A stretch of DNA of 34,258 bases, taken from assembly GCA_945860415.1 (NCBI GenBank), contig CAMAQA010000026.1:1-34258 (forward strand). The letters run 5' to 3'. The stretch is from Bacteriovorax stolpii (GTDB lineage: Bacteria > Bdellovibrionota > UBA1018). Numbering within the stretch: position 1 is the first letter of the stretch; each line of letters begins with the position of its first letter. The notes under the pieces were generated by a model. That model made no database searches. It was given only the letters and a program-made list of their open reading frames with translations, and was not told the origin of the DNA. Positions 22,948 through 32,060 of the stretch are shown here, one piece after another. The position numbers were made by a program, and so were the translations under genes.

Positions 22948-23757
22948 TCAGGTCGGTGTGGCTGGGGCCCCGACGAGCGGAACCTGCCGCCCTCGGGCTT
23001 GGAGCGAGAATTCCTCCAGGAATTTCGAGAGAATCCGAGCCTGGTCATCCGGCGAGTCGGTCCCGATCCAAAACGAGAGTTCGATGGTCTGATGACCCTC
23101 AAGGAGGGACTGCAGGTGGGCTTCGAATTCGCGCGAGCTGTCCACACCAGGCACGGAGCGAAGTGCTTCGCGTCCGATTTCGCGTATCTTCTCGAGCGGA
23201 ATCTGGAGGGTAACCTTGATCGTCGTCGAGATCCTGGTCGCAGGCTGGGGCAGGCTGAAGTTGAGGATCTTCGTGTTCACCAGTTCCGAGTTCGGCACGA
23301 TCCAGGCACTCCCGCCCGAGGTGACGATTCGGGTGCTTCGAAGCCCGATCTCCTCCACGGTTCCGGTCGCGCCGGAGAAGCTGATTCGATCGCCCGGCCG
23401 GAGGTTGCGATCGATGATGAGCACGAAACCCGAAATCATGTGCGAGAGCGTATCCTTCGCGGCAAGACCGACGGCCAATGATCCGACGCCCAGGGCGGTG
23501 ATCAGGCTCCAGACGTCGTAGCCGAAGTGCTTGAGGACGAGGATTGCGCCGAACGTGATGATGAAGAGCGTGACCAGGTTTCGAAGGAGCGGAATGAATC
23601 CCTCGGAAAGTGCGGCCACTCCAGAGATTCGACGCATCGCCCAGTCCATCGAGTTGAGGATCAGCGTTCGAAGGACCGCCATGCCGATCACGATCAGCAC
23701 GATGAACGCTGCATCGCTCCAGGTCATCTTCAGGATGCTGCCTTCGAGGTCCTTCAT
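22948..23757 (-). CDS. Small-conductance mechanosensitive channel (MscS family)
   Basis: This 269-residue membrane protein is an MscS-type channel, which opens under membrane tension to release solutes in osmotic downshock. Three transmembrane helices are visible (about 14-32, 60-80 and 87-115). The pore-lining third helix has the Gly/Ala pattern SLITALGVGSLAVGLAAKDTLSHMISG. The beta domain follows with RPGDRI, a TGTVEEIGLRSTRI stretch and IVPNSELVNTKILNFS, the family signature, and then the mixed alpha/beta C-terminal cage. I place the start at ATG 23757, just before the first helix. The frame is open to 23853, but that would run into the divergent gene. It is divergent from the ogt-like gene (81 bp apart). 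Confidence 0.92.
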   Translation of the reverse strand: MKDLEGSILKMTWSDAAFIVLIVIGMAVLRTLILNSMDWAMRRISGVAALSEGFIPLLRNLVTLFIITFGAILVLKHFGYDVWSLITALGVGSLAVGLAAKDTLSHMISGFVLIIDRNLRPGDRISFSGATGTVEEIGLRSTRIVTSGGSAWIVPNSELVNTKILNFSLPQPATRISTTIKVTLQIPLEKIREIGREALRSVPGVDSSREFEAHLQSLLEGHQTIELSFWIGTDSPDDQARILSKFLEEFSLQARGRQVPLVGAPATPT

Positions 23758-23838
23758 GCGCCCAGATAACCACACGGACGAGAGGGATGGAATTGCCTTC
23801 GCGCCACTTTGGTGCGATGCGAATAGGGCGGTCGCCCC

Positions 23839-24393
23839 ATGAATCATCTGCATCTCACCACGCCCGTCGGAACTCTGCTGCTGACCTGGAACGCACGCGG
23901 CGCGGTCGCGCGCGTCGACTGGCTCCCTGTTTCAGGTCCGGTCGTCGATTCAGCAGATCCCGTCTCCATTGTCGGCTCGCGCGCCTCGGAGCTCCTCGCA
24001 GCCATTCGCACCTACTTTCGAACCGGAGAGCCGATCGACGAGGCGCTCGGGTTTGCGCCTTTCGTCGATCAGTTCATCGATCATTCCTTGTGGAGCGAGT
24101 TTGAGAAGAAAGTTTATCTTGCCGTGATGCAGATTCCACACGGCGAAACCCGCACCTATGCCTGGGTGGCGAGCAGGATCGGCAAGCGCGGAGCAACTCG
24201 TGCCGTCGGGCAGGCGCTCAGGCGCAATCGTCACCTGATCCTGGTGCCTTGCCATCGAGTGGTCGGAGTCCAGGATATCGGTGGCTTCATGGGGGCGCAG
24301 GATGAATCCGCGCCCGAGATTCAGTTCAAGCAGCGCCTGCTCGCCTGGGAACATTGCTGGCGGAATCCGCTCTTCAGTTTTTTGACTGCTTGA
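23839..24393 (+). CDS. ogt: Methylated-DNA-[protein]-cysteine S-methyltransferase
   Basis: This 184-residue protein is an O6-alkylguanine-DNA alkyltransferase that moves the alkyl group from damaged guanine to its own cysteine in a single, suicidal reaction. The active-site motif is VPCHRVVG with Cys138. The preceding winged-helix region shows FEKKVYLAVMQIPHGETRTYAWVA (88-111) and the arginine-finger helix RAVGQALRRN (121-130). After the active site come GGFMGAQ and the closing helix, as usual. The length and lack of an AraC-type domain point to Ogt/AGT rather than Ada. The ATG at 23839 is near the divergent MscS promoter. Its 3' end overlaps the end of convergent mltG by 20 bp. Confidence 0.92.
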   Translation: MNHLHLTTPVGTLLLTWNARGAVARVDWLPVSGPVVDSADPVSIVGSRASELLAAIRTYFRTGEPIDEALGFAPFVDQFIDHSLWSEFEKKVYLAVMQIPHGETRTYAWVASRIGKRGATRAVGQALRRNRHLILVPCHRVVGVQDIGGFMGAQDESAPEIQFKQRLLAWEHCWRNPLFSFLTA

Positions 24394-25456
24394 GATCGCG
24401 CCAGCTCTTTCCTTCGCGAGCCCTGGGGTCCAGCTGGAACTTTTTCACCGCTGAAGTGTGTTCGCCGTAGGTTTTCGTGAACACGTGCCTGCCATCGTTC
24501 TGCGAAACGAAAAACAGGTACTCGGATTCGACCGGGTTCAGTGCGGCCTCGATCGAGTGCCGGCCCGGATTGGAGATCGGCCCGAGCGGGAGTGCTGGAC
24601 TTGTGTAAGTATTGAAGGGACTCGGGGTCAGCAGATCCTGCCTTCGGATGTTTCCCGAGTAACGCTCCCACATTCCATAGATGGTCGTCGGATCGCTCTG
24701 GAGGCGCATCTTTTTCCGAAGTCGGTTGTGGAAGACCGAGCTGATCATCGGCCGCTCTTCCGGTGCGCCGGTTTCCTTTTCGATGACGGAGGCGAGCGTG
24801 ATCATCTGGTGCTCGGACAGGCCAAGAGCGAGGATGCTGGCCGCGTGCTTTGCGCGGATATCAGCCCAGACTGCACGGTATTTCCGAACCATGGTTGCGA
24901 GCATCTGTTCTGGAGTCTCGACGCGAGTGAACGAATAGGTTTCCGGAAACAGGTAGCCCTCGAGCGAGGGGGGCAGGGGCTCCAAAAACCCATGGGCCTT
25001 CATGAACTCCCGATCGCGGCACAGCGCCAGGACGCGGTCGCGCGCGGCGAGTCCCGTCTTCTCCAGCAAATCGGCCACCTCATACATGTTCTGGCCTTCG
25101 CGAATGGTGACGAGATGCTGGATGCTCTTGCCCGAGGCGAGCAGCGAAAAGATCTCGAGCGGCGTCATTGCCGAGGTCACGAGGTACTCTCCCATCCGGA
25201 TGGACTTCCACTTCCGCATCACGCGCCCGATGAGCAGAAAATCTTCCGCGCTCGAAATGACCTTCCCCGCGGCAAGCTGGCGGGCGATTTCAGCGGGGCC
25301 TGTTCCTCGGGCGACGAGCACCGTCGATTCGACGGCTTCATCTTCCGAAGCCGGAATTATCGCGAAATAAGCCAGGCGTCCGCCGGCCACGGAAACGCCC
25401 AGGAAAACGAGCAAAAAAAGCGCAAATGCCCAACGCCACGCGGAACTGGAACCCAT
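24374..25456 (-). CDS. mltG: Endolytic murein transglycosylase MltG
   Basis: This 360-residue protein is MltG (YceG-like), an inner-membrane enzyme that cuts nascent peptidoglycan strands and sets glycan length. It has a single N-terminal transmembrane segment ([25 protein letters not shown], about 9-33). A LysM-like region (about 45-175) is followed by the catalytic YceG domain. The catalytic glutamate is Glu226 in ASVIEKETG, followed by [18 protein letters not shown] and [19 protein letters not shown], the family signature. I place the start at ATG 25456, just before the membrane segment; the frame is open to 25681 but would cover the rho leader and start. It is divergent from rho, and its 3' end overlaps the convergent ogt gene. 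Confidence 0.93.
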   Translation of the reverse strand: MGSSSAWRWAFALFLLVFLGVSVAGGRLAYFAIIPASEDEAVESTVLVARGTGPAEIARQLAAGKVISSAEDFLLIGRVMRKWKSIRMGEYLVTSAMTPLEIFSLLASGKSIQHLVTIREGQNMYEVADLLEKTGLAARDRVLALCRDREFMKAHGFLEPLPPSLEGYLFPETYSFTRVETPEQMLATMVRKYRAVWADIRAKHAASILALGLSEHQMITLASVIEKETGAPEERPMISSVFHNRLRKKMRLQSDPTTIYGMWERYSGNIRRQDLLTPSPFNTYTSPALPLGPISNPGRHSIEAALNPVESEYLFFVSQNDGRHVFTKTYGEHTSAVKKFQLDPRAREGKSWRDLKQSKN

Positions 25457-25589
25457 GGCTTCAGGTTCTCTTTTTTTCTTTACGGGGGCAAATGCCTTTG
25501 CTAACCGATTGATGTTCGCCTCCCGGCGGACGTTCCCAGACAAAAAACTGCCGCCCCTTTCTGCGGGCGAGATCTCAGGAAAACCCCCC

Positions 25590-26837
25590 ATGCATTTACG
25601 TGAATTGAAGGAAAAAAAGATTGGCGACCTGGTCGAACTCGGCAAGGAGCTGGGCATTGAGAACGCGGCCGGCCTGCGCAAGCAGGACCTGATCTTCTCG
25701 GTCCTTCAGAAGAAGGCCGAAAAGGACGAGCACATTTACGCCGATGGCGTCCTCGAGTGCCTGCCGGACGGTTTCGGATTCCTCCGCGCCCCCGACTACA
25801 ACTACCTGCCGGGTCCGGACGATGTGTACGTCTCGCCGTCTCAGATTCGCCGCTTCGGCCTGCGCACCGGCGACACGGTCAGCGGATCGGTCCGCGCGCC
25901 GAAGGAAGGCGAGCGCTACTTCGCCCTCCTGAAGGTCGAAAACGTGAACTTCCAGACGGCCGAAGTGAACTCCGAAAAGGTGCTCTTCGACAACCTCACG
26001 CCGCTTTATCCGAACAAGCGCATCAACCTCGAATACCAGCCGACCCAGTACAGTACCCGTATCATCGACATGATGGTTCCGCTGGGCAAGGGGCAGCGCT
26101 GCCTCGTCGTCGCTCCTCCGCGCGCCGGCAAGACGGTCCTGATGCAGGAAATCGCGAACGCGATCACCCACAATCATCCGGAGATCAAGCTGATCGTCCT
26201 CCTCATCGACGAGCGTCCGGAAGAAGTGACGGACATGCAGCGTTCGGTGAAGGGCGAAGTCGTCAGCTCGACTTTCGACGAACAGGCTTCCCGCCACGTC
26301 CAGGTTGCTGAAATGGTCTTGGAGAAGGCCAAGCGCCTGGTCGAGAACAAGCACGACGTGGTCATTCTGCTCGACTCGATCACCCGTCTGGCTCGTGCCT
26401 ACAACTCGGTCGTCCCGCCCTCGGGCAAGATCCTGTCTGGCGGCGTGGACTCCAACGCCCTCCACAAGCCCAAGCGCTTCTTCGGTGCAGCCCGCAATAT
26501 CGAAGAAGGCGGCTCGCTGACGATCATCGCCACGGCCCTGGTCGAAACCGGCTCGCGCATGGACGAGGTGATTTTCGAAGAGTTCAAGGGAACGGGTAAC
26601 TCCGAAATCCACCTCGATCGCAAGCTCATGGAAAAGCGGATCTTTCCGTGTCTGGACATCAATAAGTCCGCGACACGAAAGGAAGAAATGCTCCTCCCGA
26701 AGGACATTCTGACCCGTCTGTGGATCCTCCGAAAGGTGCTCCACCCGATGAACACCCTGGACGCCATGGAGTTCCTCCTGGACAAGGTGGCGCACACCAA
26801 GACCAACGAAGACTTCATCAAGGGAATGAGCGGCTAA
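25590..26837 (+). CDS. rho: Transcription termination factor Rho
   Basis: This 415-residue protein is Rho, the hexameric RNA helicase that ends transcription. It has the N-terminal helical domain ([22 protein letters not shown]), the cold-shock-like primary RNA-binding fold with DGFGFLRAP (60-68) and [18 protein letters not shown], and the ATPase domain with Walker [12 protein letters not shown] (175-185, Lys181). The [11 protein letters not shown] segment, Walker [17 protein letters not shown] and the secondary-site loop [20 protein letters not shown] follow. The size matches the compact form without large insertions. I chose ATG 25590, with AGGA 10 bp upstream and a family-like beginning; the frame is open from 25455. 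It heads a cluster with rpmE and prfA downstream. Confidence 0.97.
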   Translation: MHLRELKEKKIGDLVELGKELGIENAAGLRKQDLIFSVLQKKAEKDEHIYADGVLECLPDGFGFLRAPDYNYLPGPDDVYVSPSQIRRFGLRTGDTVSGSVRAPKEGERYFALLKVENVNFQTAEVNSEKVLFDNLTPLYPNKRINLEYQPTQYSTRIIDMMVPLGKGQRCLVVAPPRAGKTVLMQEIANAITHNHPEIKLIVLLIDERPEEVTDMQRSVKGEVVSSTFDEQASRHVQVAEMVLEKAKRLVENKHDVVILLDSITRLARAYNSVVPPSGKILSGGVDSNALHKPKRFFGAARNIEEGGSLTIIATALVETGSRMDEVIFEEFKGTGNSEIHLDRKLMEKRIFPCLDINKSATRKEEMLLPKDILTRLWILRKVLHPMNTLDAMEFLLDKVAHTKTNEDFIKGMSG

Positions 26838-26839
26838 AA

Positions 26840-26874
26840 ACCCGGGATTTTTGACGTCCCGGGTCATTGACCCG
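26840..26874 (+). promoter_or_regulatory. Two mutually exclusive hairpins in the rho-rpmE gap
   Basis: A first stem pairs ACCCGGGA (26840-26847) with TCCCGGGT (26857-26864). A second pairs CGGGTC (26860-26865) with GACCCG (26869-26874) around ATT. The two share 26860-26864 and cannot form together. No U-tract follows the first, so it is not a simple terminator. They lie between the rho stop and the rpmE ribosome-binding site and could form a switch for rpmE expression. Confidence 0.45.
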
Positions 26875-26905
26875 ATTCTAGAATTTTGTTACCAGAGGCA
26901 AACTT

Positions 26906-27106
26906 ATGAAACAGGCTATTCACCCACATTATGTTGAAACGACCGTGACCTGCGCATGCGGACACGTGGTCGAAACCCGCGCGACCACTGAAAACATCAA
27001 GGTCGAAATCTGCTCGAACTGCCACCCCATGTGGACCGGCAAGCACAAGCTGATGGACACTGAAGGCCGCGTCGAGCGGTTCATGAACAAGTACAAGAAG
27101 AAGTAA
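26906..27106 (+). CDS. rpmE: 50S ribosomal protein L31 (zinc-binding type)
   Basis: This 66-residue protein is ribosomal protein L31, which sits at the central protuberance and bridges the subunits. It begins [19 protein letters not shown], carries the zinc ligands Cys16, Cys18, Cys37 and Cys40 (CACG and CSNCHP) and the closing [20 protein letters not shown]. It is therefore the zinc-containing C+ form; the zinc-free paralogue used under zinc starvation is not in the window. The start ATG at 26906 is preceded by an AGAGG-type site. It lies 68 bp after rho and ends before a terminator that separates it from prfA. Confidence 0.97.
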   Translation: MKQAIHPHYVETTVTCACGHVVETRATTENIKVEICSNCHPMWTGKHKLMDTEGRVERFMNKYKKK

Positions 27107-27133
27107 GGAACACCTGTTTCCTGATCCTTCATC

Positions 27134-27173
27134 AAGGCCCCGGGCGCTTTACTGCGACCGGGGCTTTGGTCTT
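27134..27173 (+). terminator. Rho-independent terminator after rpmE
   Basis: A 10-pair stem (27134-27143 with 27158-27167, one G-U pair) with a partly paired loop ends in TTT, followed by GGTCTTT. It lies 27 bp after the rpmE stop and before the prfA start. Confidence 0.75.
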
Positions 27174-27198
27174 TGAGCTTCTTTGATAGAGTCACCCC

Positions 27199-28281
27199 AT
27201 GGCTGGAATGTTCGACAAACTGGAAGCCGTCGAGCAGCGATTCCTCGAGCTGGAATCGCGCCTTGCCGATCCGTCGCTTGCTGACCAGCCCGGCGAGTTT
27301 CGTCGCCTCTCTCGTGAGCACGCATCGCTCCAGGAGCTGATCGACGAGTACCGCCATTACAAACAGCTTCAGTCCGAGTTCAGCTCGAACCGCGAACTTC
27401 TCGAGGACAAGGATGCGGAGCTCTCCGCCATGGCGCGCGATGAGCTCAAGCGCCTCGAACCGGAGATCGAGCAGTCCAGGCGCGGGCTCCAGATCCTGCT
27501 CCTTCCAAAAGATCCGAACGACGAGAAGAACATCATGTTCGAAATTCGCGCCGGTGCGGGCGGCGAAGAGGCGGCGCTCTTTGTGGGCGAGCTGTTCCGT
27601 CTCTACCAGCGCTATGCCGAACGGCAGGGCTGGAAGGTCGACATCCTTTCCGCGAACTCCACCGGAATCGGGGGCTTCAAGGAAATCATCGCGATGATCG
27701 AAGGCCAGAAGGTCTACAGCCGCCTGAAGTGGGAAAGCGGAGTTCACCGCGTGCAGCGTGTTCCCGAGACCGAAGCCCAGGGTCGCATTCACACGTCGAC
27801 GGTCACGATCGCCGTCTTGCCTGAAGCCGAAGATGTGGACGTGAATATCAACCCGGTCGACCTGCGAATCGATGTGTTCCGTTCGGGTGGCGCCGGCGGC
27901 CAGGGCGTCAACACGACTGACTCCGCGGTCCGCATCACGCACATTCCGACCGGCACCGTGGTTGTTTGCCAGGACGAGCGCTCGCAGCACAAGAACAAGG
28001 ACAAGGCGATGAAGATCCTGCGATCACGCTTGCTTGATGCCGAACAGGAGCGCGCGGCAAAAGAGCATTCCGATGCCCGCCGCACGATGGTCGGCACGGG
28101 AGATCGCAGCGAGCGGATTCGCACGTACAACTTTCCGCAGGGCCGGCTGACGGATCACCGCATCGGCCTCACGCTCTATCAGCTGCCCGAAGTGATGGAA
28201 GGCAAGATCGACGAAATCCTCGACGGCCTCCAGGCGCATTACCAGATGGAAGCGCTCAAGGCGCAGGGCATCTCGGGTTGA
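27199..28281 (+). CDS. prfA: Peptide chain release factor 1
   Basis: This 360-residue protein is RF1, which reads UAA and UAG stop codons and triggers peptide release. The catalytic GGQ is at residues 233-235 within [19 protein letters not shown]; its glutamine is the methylation target of PrmC, coded just downstream. The segment [15 protein letters not shown] (about 115) and the [20 protein letters not shown] stretch are typical for class I release factors. The length is normal for RF1 and no frameshift signal like that of RF2 is present. It heads a compact operon prfA-prmC-murA-HIT, with only 8 bp between its stop and the prmC start. Confidence 0.97.
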   Translation: MAGMFDKLEAVEQRFLELESRLADPSLADQPGEFRRLSREHASLQELIDEYRHYKQLQSEFSSNRELLEDKDAELSAMARDELKRLEPEIEQSRRGLQILLLPKDPNDEKNIMFEIRAGAGGEEAALFVGELFRLYQRYAERQGWKVDILSANSTGIGGFKEIIAMIEGQKVYSRLKWESGVHRVQRVPETEAQGRIHTSTVTIAVLPEAEDVDVNINPVDLRIDVFRSGGAGGQGVNTTDSAVRITHIPTGTVVVCQDERSQHKNKDKAMKILRSRLLDAEQERAAKEHSDARRTMVGTGDRSERIRTYNFPQGRLTDHRIGLTLYQLPEVMEGKIDEILDGLQAHYQMEALKAQGISG

Positions 28282-28289
28282 GGGCGCCC

Positions 28290-29207
28290 ATGCCTGCCGC
28301 TTCGAATCCCGCACTCGATCAATTCTTCGCTGATTTTTCTGAAAAGCTTCCGGAGCACGAGCTCGAGATGCTGCTCGAAGCGGCGTTTCATCGCGAGTTT
28401 CCAGAGCGCGCGCGCCTGACTCGGCAGCAGCTCCATTCCGCGGCCGCGTTGCCTGAAGGTGCCTGGATCACGCAGGCCCGGATTTGGGCCGAGAAGCGGC
28501 TGACCGCCCGCGTCCCGCTCCAGCAGCTCACGCGCGAGCAGAATTTTTACGGACGGTATTTTGAAGTCGGTCCCGAAGTGCTGATTCCTCGCCCGGAAAC
28601 CGAAGTGCTGGTCGAAAGCGTGCTGGGCTGGATCTCGGCATCTCGCGGCGCGGCCCTGGTGGGTGCCGATATCGGAACCGGAAGCGGGGTCATTGCGATC
28701 ACGCTCGCGCTGGAAGTGGGCGCGGGCCTGCAAATGCTCGCGACGGAAGCCAGCCCAGAGGCACTCCGAAGGGCACAGGACAACGCGCAAAATCTCGGTG
28801 TTCCGGCTGAAGCGATCCGATGGATCGCTCCGCGCGCCACGAATGACGTCACGGGTTCGCTTCTCGAATGGGTCGAGCGGTCGCAGCGGAAGCTGGATTT
28901 TCTGGTCAGCAATCCTCCTTATCTCAGGCGCGGTCGCGCCGAAGTGGACGAGGAGGTCGAGAATTTCGAGCCCTCCCTGGCACTCTTTGCGCCGGAGGGC
29001 GATCCGCTGTTTTATTATCGCGAGATTTCTCTGTCGGCCCACCTGCTCGTCAAAGCTGGGGGAAGAGTTTTCCTGGAGCTGCCGCACGAGCGGGCGGACG
29101 AGATTCGTCGGCTTTTCGACGACGGCTTCGATGATGTGCGGATTCTTCCAGATCTTGCTGGGAAGAGCCGTGTTTTGGAGGCAAAGTTGAACGCATGGAC
29201 CAGATGA
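28290..29207 (+). CDS. prmC: Release factor glutamine methyltransferase
   Basis: This 305-residue protein is PrmC (HemK), which methylates the glutamine of the GGQ motif in release factors. It has an N-terminal helical substrate-binding domain (about 1-90), the REQNFYGRYFEV and LIPRPETEVLVE boundary motif, the S-adenosylmethionine-binding ADIGTGSGVIAI (about 124-135), and the catalytic NPPY at 208-211. I chose ATG 28290 because GAGGG stands 5-10 bp upstream; a TTG at 28278 is also in frame but overlaps the prfA stop. Its 3' end overlaps the murA start by 13 bp. Placement directly after its substrate gene prfA is the common arrangement. Confidence 0.95.
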   Translation: MPAASNPALDQFFADFSEKLPEHELEMLLEAAFHREFPERARLTRQQLHSAAALPEGAWITQARIWAEKRLTARVPLQQLTREQNFYGRYFEVGPEVLIPRPETEVLVESVLGWISASRGAALVGADIGTGSGVIAITLALEVGAGLQMLATEASPEALRRAQDNAQNLGVPAEAIRWIAPRATNDVTGSLLEWVERSQRKLDFLVSNPPYLRRGRAEVDEEVENFEPSLALFAPEGDPLFYYREISLSAHLLVKAGGRVFLELPHERADEIRRLFDDGFDDVRILPDLAGKSRVLEAKLNAWTR

Positions 29208-30454
29208 AGATTCACGGGGGCAATGTCCTCCGCGGCGAAGTGGAAGTCAGCGGTGCGAAGAATGCTGCCCTGCCGGTGCTTGTTTCTGCAATTCTCGCCG
29301 GCAAGCCCTGCACCTTCGAGCGCGTGCCGGATCTCATGGACATCCGAACGCTCTGCAAGCTCCTGGCGAACATGGGCATGACGGTCGACTTCAACCGCAA
29401 GGCCAATCGCGCCGTCCTCGATCCGACCTCGATTCATTCGCAGGAAGCGCCTTATGAGCTCGTCAAAACGATGCGCGCTTCGGTCTTCGTTCTCGGTCCT
29501 CTGGTGGCCAAGTACGGATACGCCAAGGTGTCGCTCCCTGGTGGCTGCGCCATCGGTGCACGGCCCATCAACTACCATCTGACCGGCCTCGAAAAGCTCG
29601 GAGCGCGGATCCAGCTCGAGGAAGGCTACGTCATTGCAAATGCCAAGCGCCTGGTTGGTAATCGCGTGGCGTTCGAGTACCCGAGCGTGGGCGCGACGGA
29701 AAACGTCCTGATGGCAGCAGTGCTCGCCCAGGGTGAGTCCGTTCTCGAGAACTGCGCGAAAGAACCCGAGATCGTCGACCTTGCCCGGGCGCTTCGGGCG
29801 ATGGGTGCTCAGATCGAAGGCGAAGGCACGGAAACGATTCGCGTGCAGGGAAAGGATTCGCTCGGATCCTGCCAGCACAGCATCATCGGTGACCGGATCG
29901 AGGCAGGAACCTTTCTTTGTGCGGGATTTGCCACTGGCGGCGAGGTTCGCGTGAACGGCATCACGCCGGAATTCCTTGAGCCCGTGCTGGTAAAGCTCGA
30001 AGAGTCCGGCGCGATCATCGATCGCGGAGCGGGCTTCATCGGTATCCGTTCGAAGGGGCGTCCGAAGGCGACGGACGTGACGACGCTTCCCCACCCGGGC
30101 TTTCCGACCGACATGCAGGCCCAGTTCATGGCGGCCATGACGATCGCCGATGGCGCTTCGGTCATCACCGAGACGGTTTTTGAGAATCGTTTCATGCACG
30201 TTCCGGAGCTCGCGCGACTCGGGGCGGACATCACCGTTCGTGGCAAAAGCGCCGTGGTGAAGGGCCGCGAGAAGCTCAAGGGTGCACCGGTGATGGCGAC
30301 CGATCTTCGCGCGAGTGCGAGCCTGATCATCGCGGGCCTCTGCGCCGAGGGCCCGACGACCGTCAGCCGCATCTACCACCTCGATCGCGGCTATGAGCGC
30401 ATGGAAGGGAAGCTCCGTGCGCTGGGCGCGGAGATTGAGAGGGTTCCGGAATGA
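29195..30454 (+). CDS. murA: UDP-N-acetylglucosamine 1-carboxyvinyltransferase
   Basis: This 419-residue enzyme catalyses the first committed step of peptidoglycan synthesis, transfer of enolpyruvate from PEP to UDP-GlcNAc in the cytoplasm. The catalytic cysteine is Cys118 in PGGCAIGARP, so the protein should be sensitive to fosfomycin. Other landmarks are SGAKNAALP (19-27), LVKTMRASVFVLGPL, and PHPGFPTDMQAQFMA with the catalytic aspartate. Both halves of the inside-out alpha/beta barrel are complete. The start at 29195 matches the family's beginning; a second ATG three codons later is possible. It overlaps prmC by 13 bp and the HIT gene by 4 bp, so it is translated as part of the operon. Confidence 0.97.
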   Translation: MDQMKIHGGNVLRGEVEVSGAKNAALPVLVSAILAGKPCTFERVPDLMDIRTLCKLLANMGMTVDFNRKANRAVLDPTSIHSQEAPYELVKTMRASVFVLGPLVAKYGYAKVSLPGGCAIGARPINYHLTGLEKLGARIQLEEGYVIANAKRLVGNRVAFEYPSVGATENVLMAAVLAQGESVLENCAKEPEIVDLARALRAMGAQIEGEGTETIRVQGKDSLGSCQHSIIGDRIEAGTFLCAGFATGGEVRVNGITPEFLEPVLVKLEESGAIIDRGAGFIGIRSKGRPKATDVTTLPHPGFPTDMQAQFMAAMTIADGASVITETVFENRFMHVPELARLGADITVRGKSAVVKGREKLKGAPVMATDLRASASLIIAGLCAEGPTTVSRIYHLDRGYERMEGKLRALGAEIERVPE

Positions 30455-30786
30455 GCTGCATTTTCTGCAAGATCGCCGCGGGAGAGATTCCTTCTGCCAG
30501 GGTCTTCGAGAATGCTGAGTTCATTGCGATTCGCGACATCCAGCCGCAGGCGAAGGTTCATCTGCTCGTCATGCCGAAGGCCCACGTCGAGTGTCTCGAT
30601 TCGAGCGGTGCTGCAGAGGTGAATTCAAAGCTCCTCAATACCGCAGTCGAAGTCGCCCGCCAGGAGGACCTGGCTGCGGATGGATTTCGCGTCGTCGTGA
30701 ACACTCGCGAGTGGGGTGGACAGACCGTAGCACACCTTCATCTGCACATTCTTGGTGGCGAGCAGCTTCGCGGCAGATTTGCGTGA
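30451..30786 (+). CDS. HIT family protein (HinT-like purine nucleoside phosphoramidase)
   Basis: This 111-residue protein is a histidine-triad hydrolase of the HinT branch. The triad is His95, His97 and His99 in QTVAHLHLHILGG, with the central histidine as nucleophile. The N-terminal CIFCKIAAGEIPS is standard for the branch and carries a CxxC pair (Cys3, Cys6), often zinc-binding. HinT proteins cleave AMP-lysine-type phosphoramidates and remove adenylate from aminoacyl-tRNA synthetase by-products. Its ATG overlaps the murA stop by 4 bp, so it is the last gene of the prfA-prmC-murA operon. I did not find a clear terminator downstream before the response regulator. Confidence 0.95.
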   Translation: MSCIFCKIAAGEIPSARVFENAEFIAIRDIQPQAKVHLLVMPKAHVECLDSSGAAEVNSKLLNTAVEVARQEDLAADGFRVVVNTREWGGQTVAHLHLHILGGEQLRGRFA

Positions 30787-30890
30787 GTCCATTTTGGGCC
30801 ATTTTTCGCTGAAAATCTCTTGTCGCTTGCCGGTTTGAGGCGAACTTCCGGTTCCATCGCGACTTCGGAAGCAGGTATATCCCGGTTCTG

Positions 30891-31586
30891 ATGAAGCGAA
30901 TCCTGATCATCGACGAGGATCATGAGTTCCGGGGTTTCCTGCACTCGATCCTCAACGGGCATTACGAAATTGTCGAGGCGGGTTCACCACGCGAGGCGCT
31001 TCAGGTGGTCGCACGATCGCACCCGGACCTCGTCATCCTCGATCAAACGCTCAATGAGGTCTGTCGCCGCCTGAGGGCGCATCCGTCGACTCGCGCCGTT
31101 CCGGTGCTCATGCTCGTGGGCGTCGATGACGATGGTGCACGCGCAGGCTCCTGGGCCTCGCGCGTGAGGTGCCTCGAAGAGGGTGCCGACGATGCCATGG
31201 ACAAGCCGTTTTATGCTGAAGAGCTGCTTGCAAAGATCCGTGCGCGCCTGAGATCGCGCGATTTCGAGGTTTCGGTCCGGGCGGAGCTTTCAGTAGGCAA
31301 TCTGCGGATGGATCCGGTCACCCTGGTGGTGGAGGTTGCCGGTCGATGCATCACGCTCACTCCGACGGAGTTTGACCTGCTTCGATATTTCCTGGAGCGC
31401 ACGGACCGTGTTGTTCCACGCAAGCAGCTTCTCGGAGATCTCTGGCCCGATGCCGTCGTCACCCGGCGGACGATCGACACGCACATCGCGAACCTGAGAA
31501 AGAAGCTTCAGGGCTTTGATCACGGGTTCGAGACGATCTACGGCTCGGGATACCGACTGACGGGGCGGGGTGAGCCCGAACGTTGA
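30891..31586 (+). CDS. OmpR/PhoB-type response regulator with an eroded receiver domain
   Basis: This 231-residue protein has an N-terminal receiver and a C-terminal winged-helix DNA-binding domain (about 131-225, LTPTEFDLLRYFLER, RTIDTHIANLRKKL and YGSGYRL). The receiver keeps Asp8/Glu9/Asp10, the phosphoacceptor-position Asp51 (VILDQTLN) and Lys105 (DKPF). However, the loop after Asp51 lacks about five residues (the usual PGMDG), and the conserved Thr/Ser of the fourth strand is replaced (LMLVGV). An extra segment follows (DDDGARAGSWASR). Phosphorylation control may therefore be altered. No histidine kinase is adjacent. A TATATC at 30876-30881 lies 9 bp before the ATG with no ribosome-binding site, so a leaderless transcript is possible. 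Confidence 0.9.
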   Translation: MKRILIIDEDHEFRGFLHSILNGHYEIVEAGSPREALQVVARSHPDLVILDQTLNEVCRRLRAHPSTRAVPVLMLVGVDDDGARAGSWASRVRCLEEGADDAMDKPFYAEELLAKIRARLRSRDFEVSVRAELSVGNLRMDPVTLVVEVAGRCITLTPTEFDLLRYFLERTDRVVPRKQLLGDLWPDAVVTRRTIDTHIANLRKKLQGFDHGFETIYGSGYRLTGRGEPER

Positions 31587-31589
31587 TCC

Positions 31590-31985
31590 TCAGGCTGCTT
31601 CGTCGAGGACGATTCCTTTGCGGAAGCGCCTCGGAGCTCTTCTGCTGCCCGGGGTCTGTCGATAGCGCGAGAGTGCTGCTCGAACCGAGCGCAGGGGCTG
31701 GCGCTGAAGTTCCTTATGGAGCTCGGTCCAGTCGGGGATTCCATCCCTGCTCGCCGTGCTCGAATCGGACCGATGGCCGAGATCTTCAGTCGCACTGACC
31801 GACTCCTGCTCGCCATGTCGCCGCCACTCCGAATCGGGTGGGGGTTCTCGAAATCCGGCGCCCTCAGGCAAATCTCCATCTGTGGCCTCGGTTTCGGCCG
31901 CTCGAAGAAGATCTGGGTTGAGAGCTGCAGCCGGGCTGAGCCAATGGCCCAGATTCTGGCTGATCCTCGCAAGCCTCGAGAGCAT
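31590..31985 (-). CDS. Hypothetical charged protein
   Basis: I do not recognise this 131-residue protein. It begins MLSRLARISQNLGHWLSPAAALNPDLL, continues with an acidic, proline-containing and probably disordered middle (about 30-75) and ends in a strongly basic tail (ALSRYRQTPGSRRAPRRFRKG). I prefer the ATG at 31985, as GGGAAGGG stands directly upstream; the frame is open to 32006. Support for it being real: a good ribosome-binding site, and a stop that falls 3 bp from the convergent response-regulator stop, leaving no unused gap. The rightward frame over the same DNA (31716-32027) looks like a shadow. There is no signal peptide or membrane segment. Confidence 0.5.
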   Translation of the reverse strand: MLSRLARISQNLGHWLSPAAALNPDLLRAAETEATDGDLPEGAGFREPPPDSEWRRHGEQESVSATEDLGHRSDSSTASRDGIPDWTELHKELQRQPLRSVRAALSRYRQTPGSRRAPRRFRKGIVLDEAA

Positions 31986-32060
31986 GTCCCTTCCCTTCGC
32001 CATCACGCACCGCGCCTAGGTGCGTAATCTGCTACTCATGCCTTGAGTCTAATGGAAGTT

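Noticed and set aside
25596-26867. A 423-codon minus-strand frame opposite rho
   Set aside because: It is a reverse shadow of rho, with a His/Val/Asp-rich composition from reversed codons and no family resemblance.
29015-30379. A 454-codon minus-strand frame opposite murA
   Set aside because: It is a codon-bias shadow; the forward strand encodes a complete MurA with catalytic cysteine.
31716-32027. A 103-codon plus-strand frame between the response regulator and the serine palmitoyltransferase-like gene
   Set aside because: The opposite-strand frame has a better ribosome-binding site and ends right beside the convergent stop; the plus-strand frame has no ribosome-binding site and no recognisable motif.
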